From: UBA6165 sp044233745
GTDB taxonomy: Bacteria > Bacteroidota > Bacteroidia > Flavobacteriales_D > Crocinitomicaceae
DNA length: 18,273 nucleotides
Assembly (NCBI GenBank): GCA_044233745.1
Contig: JBIIJN010000054.1
Span: 1 to 18,273, forward strand
Reading direction: 5' to 3'
Positions 14,688-18,273 of this stretch are shown here, one piece after another. A program made the position numbers and the translations under genes. A model generated the notes under the pieces. That model saw only the letters and a list, made by a program, of their open reading frames with translations. It made no database searches and was not told the DNA's origin. The stretch's first letter is position 1. The number at the start of each line of letters is the position of its first letter.

Positions 14688-16079
14688 ATGGGAAAGAATC
14701 TCACAGGGAAGGACATAATAAAATTGGGCTTCCCGCAAACAAATGCTGTTAATATTGCCTTGGGGCAAATCAGCAGATTTAGAAAAAAAGAAAAAAAAGA
14801 AAGTGTTTTAGTTGAGCTATCAGATGTTTTTAATGCGCCAGAAAAATTCACGGGGCATCCCATTTGGGGCAAGGTTTCTGAAAGTTTGATTGCACCACTT
14901 GCGTTAAAAAGACATGAATTGCGCACTTCGCGAGTTCCGTTTGAATTGTTTGGGGAGAATGAAATTGATGAAAAGGCAAAATTTCAATTTTTTGACTCCT
15001 TAAAACTACCAATTGCTGTTCAAGGTGCTTTGATGCCGGATGCACATTATGGTTATGGTTTGCCCATTGGTGGAGTTTTGGCAACTGAAAATGCCGTTAT
15101 TCCCTATGGCGTGGGTGTGGATATTGGTTGCAGAATGAGTTTGTCCGTATTCGATTTGCCAGCAGGTTTTATGAAAGGGAAGGAATTTATGCTTAAAGGA
15201 ATTTTGCGCGACCACACGCGATTTGGCATGAATGAAGTGCAAGATGTGAAATCGGATCATGAAATCTTTGAACGCAAAGAATTTCAAGAAATTCCGCAGT
15301 TGAAAAGTCTTTTGGGCAAAGCTTACAAGCAATTGGGCTCATCAGGTGGAGGCAATCATTTTGTGGAATTTGGTATTGTTGAACTTAACGAAGTGTTGCC
15401 CGAATGGAAAATTGAAAAAGGGAGTTATTTGGCGGTGCTTTCACACAGTGGTTCAAGAGGATTGGGCGCTTCGATTGCCATGCATTACTCGCATCTGGCG
15501 ACTAAACAATGTCCTTTACCGCGACATGTGCAACATTTGGCTTGGCTCGATTTGGATACGCACGATGGACAAGAATATTGGTTGTCGATGAATTTGGCTG
15601 GAGATTATGCCAAAGCTTGTCACGACGATATTCACAGACGGATTGCAAAAGCCTTGGGTCATAGAGTTGTGTTGAACATTGAAAATCACCACAATTTCGC
15701 TTGGAAAGAGCTGGTGAATGGCAAGGAATGTGTTGTACACCGCAAAGGAGCAACGCCAGCGCAAGAAGGTGTATTGGGAATTATTCCCGGTTCAATGACA
15801 GCGCCTGGTTACATTGTAAGAGGAAAGGGAAATCCCTTGGGTTTGAATTCGGCTTCACATGGTGCTGGTCGATTGATGTCGCGCTCGCAATGCAAAAGCA
15901 ACATAAAGCCAAGTGATTTGAAAAAAGCCCTACTCGAACACGATGTTCAGCTGATTGGAGGCAACGTTGAAGAAGCGCCGGACGCCTACAAAAACATCAA
16001 AACGGTGATGGCTTTGCAAAATGAATTGGTGGATGTGATGGGCACATTCACTCCAAAAATTGTAAGAATGGCAAGATGA
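14688..16079 (+). CDS. rtcB: RtcB family RNA ligase (PrfH-associated, RtcB2-like)
   Basis: A 463-residue Mn2+/GTP-dependent ligase that joins 2',3'-cyclic phosphate and 5'-OH RNA ends. Key residues are present: Asp145 and Cys148 in GVGVDIGCRM, GGGNHF at 220-225, His253 in SHSGSRG, HH at 334-335 in ENHHNFAW, HRKGATPA at 351-358, and the guanylylated His391 in NSASHGAGR. GCRM has Arg where many RtcBs have GCGM. ATG at 14688 (GKNLTGKDIIKLG) is the family start; an upstream in-frame TTG at 14643 lies in the leader. Reported homologues paired with PrfH repair 16S rRNA cut in the decoding centre. prfH overlaps its stop by 4 bases (ATGA). Confidence 0.96.
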   Translation: MGKNLTGKDIIKLGFPQTNAVNIALGQISRFRKKEKKESVLVELSDVFNAPEKFTGHPIWGKVSESLIAPLALKRHELRTSRVPFELFGENEIDEKAKFQFFDSLKLPIAVQGALMPDAHYGYGLPIGGVLATENAVIPYGVGVDIGCRMSLSVFDLPAGFMKGKEFMLKGILRDHTRFGMNEVQDVKSDHEIFERKEFQEIPQLKSLLGKAYKQLGSSGGGNHFVEFGIVELNEVLPEWKIEKGSYLAVLSHSGSRGLGASIAMHYSHLATKQCPLPRHVQHLAWLDLDTHDGQEYWLSMNLAGDYAKACHDDIHRRIAKALGHRVVLNIENHHNFAWKELVNGKECVVHRKGATPAQEGVLGIIPGSMTAPGYIVRGKGNPLGLNSASHGAGRLMSRSQCKSNIKPSDLKKALLEHDVQLIGGNVEEAPDAYKNIKTVMALQNELVDVMGTFTPKIVRMAR

Positions 16080-16777
16080 TGAAAAAGTTGGTACAAATAT
16101 CAGCAGGACAAGGCCCAGCAGAATGCACTTGGGTGGTGGCTCAGGTTTTGAAAAAAATCTTGAACGACGCCACGCAAAAAGGAATTGAAGCAGAGGTTTT
16201 ACACAAAGAACCCGGACCAGAAAATGGCACAATTGCCTCCGTTTTGGTCTTGTTTGAGGGCAAAGATGTTTCAGAATTTCTGAGCACTTGGTTGGGCACC
16301 ATTCAATGGATTGGCAAAAGCGCTTTCAACACGACCAAGCAGCGCAAGAATTGGTTTATTGGGGTTTTTGCCATGGAACAATTGGAGGAAAAAGCGGTGA
16401 ACGATGCAGACATTGCGTATCAAGCCATGAGGAGTAGTGGCGCCGGCGGACAACACGTTAACAAAGTGAGTTCGGCGGTGCGCGCTACCCACGTGCCCAC
16501 TGGAATTTCCGTTGTTTCGATGGATTCACGTTCGCAACACCAAAACAAAAAATTGGCAAAAGAGCGCTTATTAGAAAAACTGCAAGCACATGAGCTTGAA
16601 GCAGTTAAGAAACAATTTGAAGCCCATTACAGCAACAACAAAAATGTCTTGCGGGGCAATCCAGTTCGTGTATTTACAGGCTCCGATTTCAAAAAGGTCG
16701 TGAAGAAAAACGAACAGAAAGCAACACGCCAAAAGACGAAAAACGAATTAAAAAATAGAAATTATGACACAGATTGA
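16076..16777 (+). CDS. prfH: Peptide chain release factor homologue PrfH (ribosome rescue)
   Basis: A 233-residue class-I release factor relative. The catalytic GGQ is at 124-126 in SSGAGGQHVNKV, which hydrolyses peptidyl-tRNA in the ribosome. The stop-codon-reading domain of RF1/RF2 is absent; instead the N-terminal part has ISAGQGPAECTW and QRKNWFIGV (89-97), as in PrfH. Homologues are reported to act only on ribosomes damaged in the 16S decoding centre, freeing the peptide so that RtcB can seal the RNA. ATG overlaps the rtcB stop by 4 bases, so the two are translationally coupled; the next codon is also ATG. The Lys-rich tail runs slightly past the usual end and overlaps the TPR gene by 14 bases. 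Confidence 0.95.
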   Translation: MMKKLVQISAGQGPAECTWVVAQVLKKILNDATQKGIEAEVLHKEPGPENGTIASVLVLFEGKDVSEFLSTWLGTIQWIGKSAFNTTKQRKNWFIGVFAMEQLEEKAVNDADIAYQAMRSSGAGGQHVNKVSSAVRATHVPTGISVVSMDSRSQHQNKKLAKERLLEKLQAHELEAVKKQFEAHYSNNKNVLRGNPVRVFTGSDFKKVVKKNEQKATRQKTKNELKNRNYDTD

Positions 16778-17279
16778 TACCTATCTATCACAGGCCATTG
16801 ACAGCTATCCTTATGACTTGAAAGAAACCATTGAGTCCTTGGATTATGCTTTGTCCTACGACGAAAACAATGTGGGCGCCCTATGCCTTTACGGAAGAGT
16901 ATATTCGGAGCAAATGCCCAGATACGAACAGGCAAAGTCCTATTTTCAGAAAGCATTGAGTGTTGATTTACAAGCTATTGAAGTTTATCCCTACTACATT
17001 CAAACGCTTCTGTTGAATGAGGATTTTGATGAAGCCAAAAAGCTGATCGACTTTGCCATGACCGTAAAAGGCATCAACAAACTGGATGTTTTGAGCAAAA
17101 AAGCACAGTGCTTTGAAATTTTGGGGGAATACAATGAAGTGAAACAAATCCTGAAAGAAATGGAGCTTTTGTTGTTGAATTATGATTACAAAGATTTCAT
17201 TGAGGAAACCAAAAAGCGCATTTCAAACAAGGAAAAGTTGCTCAAGGAAACGGCGGTTAAAAAGGTGAAGAAAAAATAA
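16764..17279 (+). CDS. TPR-like repeat protein, third gene of the rtcB-prfH operon
   Basis: A 171-residue soluble helical protein. TPR-like helix pairs run from about residue 18 to 130: ALSYDENNVGALCLYGRVY, YEQAKSYFQKALSVDL, EDFDEAKKLIDFAMTV and KAQCFEILGEYNEVKQIL. The last 25 residues are strongly basic (SNKEKLLKE, then AVKKVKKK), which could bind RNA or ribosomes (inference). There is no signal peptide or catalytic domain. Its ATG lies 14 bases inside prfH, so it is translationally coupled to the rescue genes. TPRs usually mediate protein-protein contacts; a role as adaptor for PrfH, RtcB or damaged subunits is possible but unproven. It converges on dtd with 12 bases between and no terminator visible. 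Confidence 0.88.
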   Translation: MTQIDTYLSQAIDSYPYDLKETIESLDYALSYDENNVGALCLYGRVYSEQMPRYEQAKSYFQKALSVDLQAIEVYPYYIQTLLLNEDFDEAKKLIDFAMTVKGINKLDVLSKKAQCFEILGEYNEVKQILKEMELLLLNYDYKDFIEETKKRISNKEKLLKETAVKKVKKK

Positions 17280-17291
17280 CCCTTTGGACTA

Positions 17292-17732
17292 TTATGATTC
17301 CAATAGCAGTGTTACGGGCCCTGAATTCACCAATTCAACATCCATCATAGCACCGAAAATGCCCGTTTCCACTTTGAGTTGAGATTCAACCATGAGGCTA
17401 TCGATGAAATACTCATATAGCGGAATGGCTACATCAGGGGGAGCTGCATCCACATAGCTGGGGCGGTTCCCCTTTTTTGCGTTGCCATAAAGTGTAAATT
17501 GGCTGATGACCAAAAACTCGCCATGCACATCTTGAATAGACAAATTCATTTTGCCGTGTTCATCATTGAATACCCGCAAATTGATGAGTTTTTTTATCAG
17601 AGCATCGGCGTTTGCCTTGGTGTCGGAGTGTGTAATTCCTATCAAAACCATCAGGCCTTGGTTGATTTGACCCACGATTTTATTGTCAACCGACACGGAT
17701 GCACGAGACGTTCTTTGGATGATGAGTTTCAT
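17292..17732 (-). CDS. dtd: D-aminoacyl-tRNA deacylase
   Basis: A 146-residue cytosolic editing enzyme that hydrolyses D-amino acids (and Gly mischarged on tRNA-Ala) from tRNA. The two signature motifs are present: SQFTLYG in the middle and NSGPVT near the C-terminus, the latter carrying the cross-subunit cis-Pro that rejects L-amino acids. MKLIIQRTSRASVSVD is the standard start, so ATG at 17732 is secure. Length is normal. It follows rsgA by two bases and should be co-transcribed with it. Confidence 0.97.
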   Translation of the reverse strand: MKLIIQRTSRASVSVDNKIVGQINQGLMVLIGITHSDTKANADALIKKLINLRVFNDEHGKMNLSIQDVHGEFLVISQFTLYGNAKKGNRPSYVDAAPPDVAIPLYEYFIDSLMVESQLKVETGIFGAMMDVELVNSGPVTLLLES

Positions 17733-17734
17733 AC

Positions 17735-18273
17735 TTAGAATTTATTTTTTCGATAATGCGTTTCTTCATCGTCTTCCATCAACGACAAATACGTCTCATA
17801 CCTACTCGCAGCTATTTCCCCTATTTCCACCAAGGGGCGCACGGCACATTTGGGTTCGTTGATGTGTTGGCAGTTGTGGAATTTGCATTGCTCCATAGCG
17901 GCACGCATTTCCGGGAAATAATGATTCAAAAAGTGCTTGTCGATATCCACCAAACCAAAGGACTTGATGCCCGGCGTGTCGATGAGAAAAACATCGGAGC
18001 CGAGTTCAAACATTTCAGCAAATGTGGTTGTATGCTGTCCTTTAAAATGAGATTCTGAAATTTCACCTACTCTGGCCTGAGCTTCTGGAAACAAAGCATT
18101 GATCAATGTGCTTTTTCCAGCGCCACTGTGTCCCGCAAGCACCACTTGTTTGCCGCGCATGTCGTCTTTCAAGGCAGCAACACCAATACCGTTTATCGCA
18201 CTAATCTGGATACACGGATAACCGAGCGGCTCATAAATGGCGATGATTTCTTGCATCACTTCCAAAGCCGTTT
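17735..18273 (-). CDS. rsgA: Ribosome small-subunit GTPase RsgA, 5'-truncated by the window edge
   Basis: The last 179 codons of a circularly permuted GTPase that checks late 30S subunit maturation. Visible are the P-loop GHSGAGKS, the switch region HTTTF, DTPG (G3), and the C-terminal zinc knuckle CKFHNCQHINEPKCAV with the C-x4-C-x-H-x5-C pattern. The permuted order (G4 before G1) means the OB fold and G4 lie outside the window. The frame is open to base 18273, so the internal TTG at 18265 and ATG at 18256 are not the start. It is followed after two bases by dtd. Confidence 0.95.
   Translation of the reverse strand, partial: TALEVMQEIIAIYEPLGYPCIQISAINGIGVAALKDDMRGKQVVLAGHSGAGKSTLINALFPEAQARVGEISESHFKGQHTTTFAEMFELGSDVFLIDTPGIKSFGLVDIDKHFLNHYFPEMRAAMEQCKFHNCQHINEPKCAVRPLVEIGEIAASRYETYLSLMEDDEETHYRKNKF

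Noticed and set aside
17280..17291. Terminator between the TPR gene and dtd
   Set aside because: The 12-base gap has no hairpin; termination must lie within the coding regions or be factor-dependent.

Overview
The window is a gene-dense stretch of a Bacteroidota chromosome, most likely from the Flavobacteriales (inference). Four things point there. The best promoter candidates match the Bacteroidota form TTTG-N~21-TAnnTTTG. Starts are preceded by A-rich sequence and not by Shine-Dalgarno motifs. There is a peroxiredoxin / thioredoxin / DUF6952 trio of the flavobacterial type. The protein families all look like Bacteroidota versions. There are no tRNA or rRNA genes, no insertion sequences and no CRISPR array. 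Both window ends cut a gene: an M16 peptidase on the left (lacking its N-terminus) and rsgA on the right (lacking its N-terminus).

Layout. 1-1134 (+): tail of an M16 zinc peptidase. 1252-2501 (+): peroxiredoxin, thioredoxin and DUF6952, a small peroxide-defence unit ended by a hairpin near 2650. 2696-3601 (-): an RsuA/RluB-type rRNA pseudouridine synthase. 3758-9689 (-): a tightly packed probable operon transcribed from about 9740 downwards: SIS-type phosphoglucose/phosphomannose isomerase, lipB, a serine hydrolase, a conserved unknown, purD and a CNNM/CorC-type membrane protein. 9806-12076 (-): hppA, a membrane pyrophosphatase, between two clear intrinsic terminators. 12163-14319 (-): a PpiD/SurA-like periplasmic foldase. 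14388-17279 (+): the rtcB-prfH RNA-repair and ribosome-rescue operon with a third, TPR gene. 17292-18273 (-): dtd and rsgA.

The most interesting part is the rtcB-prfH operon. Homologous PrfH and RtcB are reported to act in sequence on ribosomes whose 16S decoding centre has been cut: PrfH releases the stuck peptide and RtcB religates the rRNA. Here the operon is preceded by a good promoter, a 26-codon open frame and a strong intrinsic terminator. By eye, the last codons of that short frame can pair with the 5' arm of the terminator (an antiterminator), and the early codons can pair with the same last codons (a protector). This is the layout of a ribosome-controlled transcription attenuator. 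It suggests that the repair operon is switched on when ribosomes fail to translate the leader normally. The TPR gene overlaps prfH and may be an unrecognised partner.

A second unexplained structure is a dispersed intergenic repeat built from heptamers of the form YAGYNNC. Two copies in opposite orientation (1873-1938 and 3634-3752) share an exact 18-nt and an exact 13-nt block in the same order. Each begins a few bases after a stop codon, in the sense direction of that gene.
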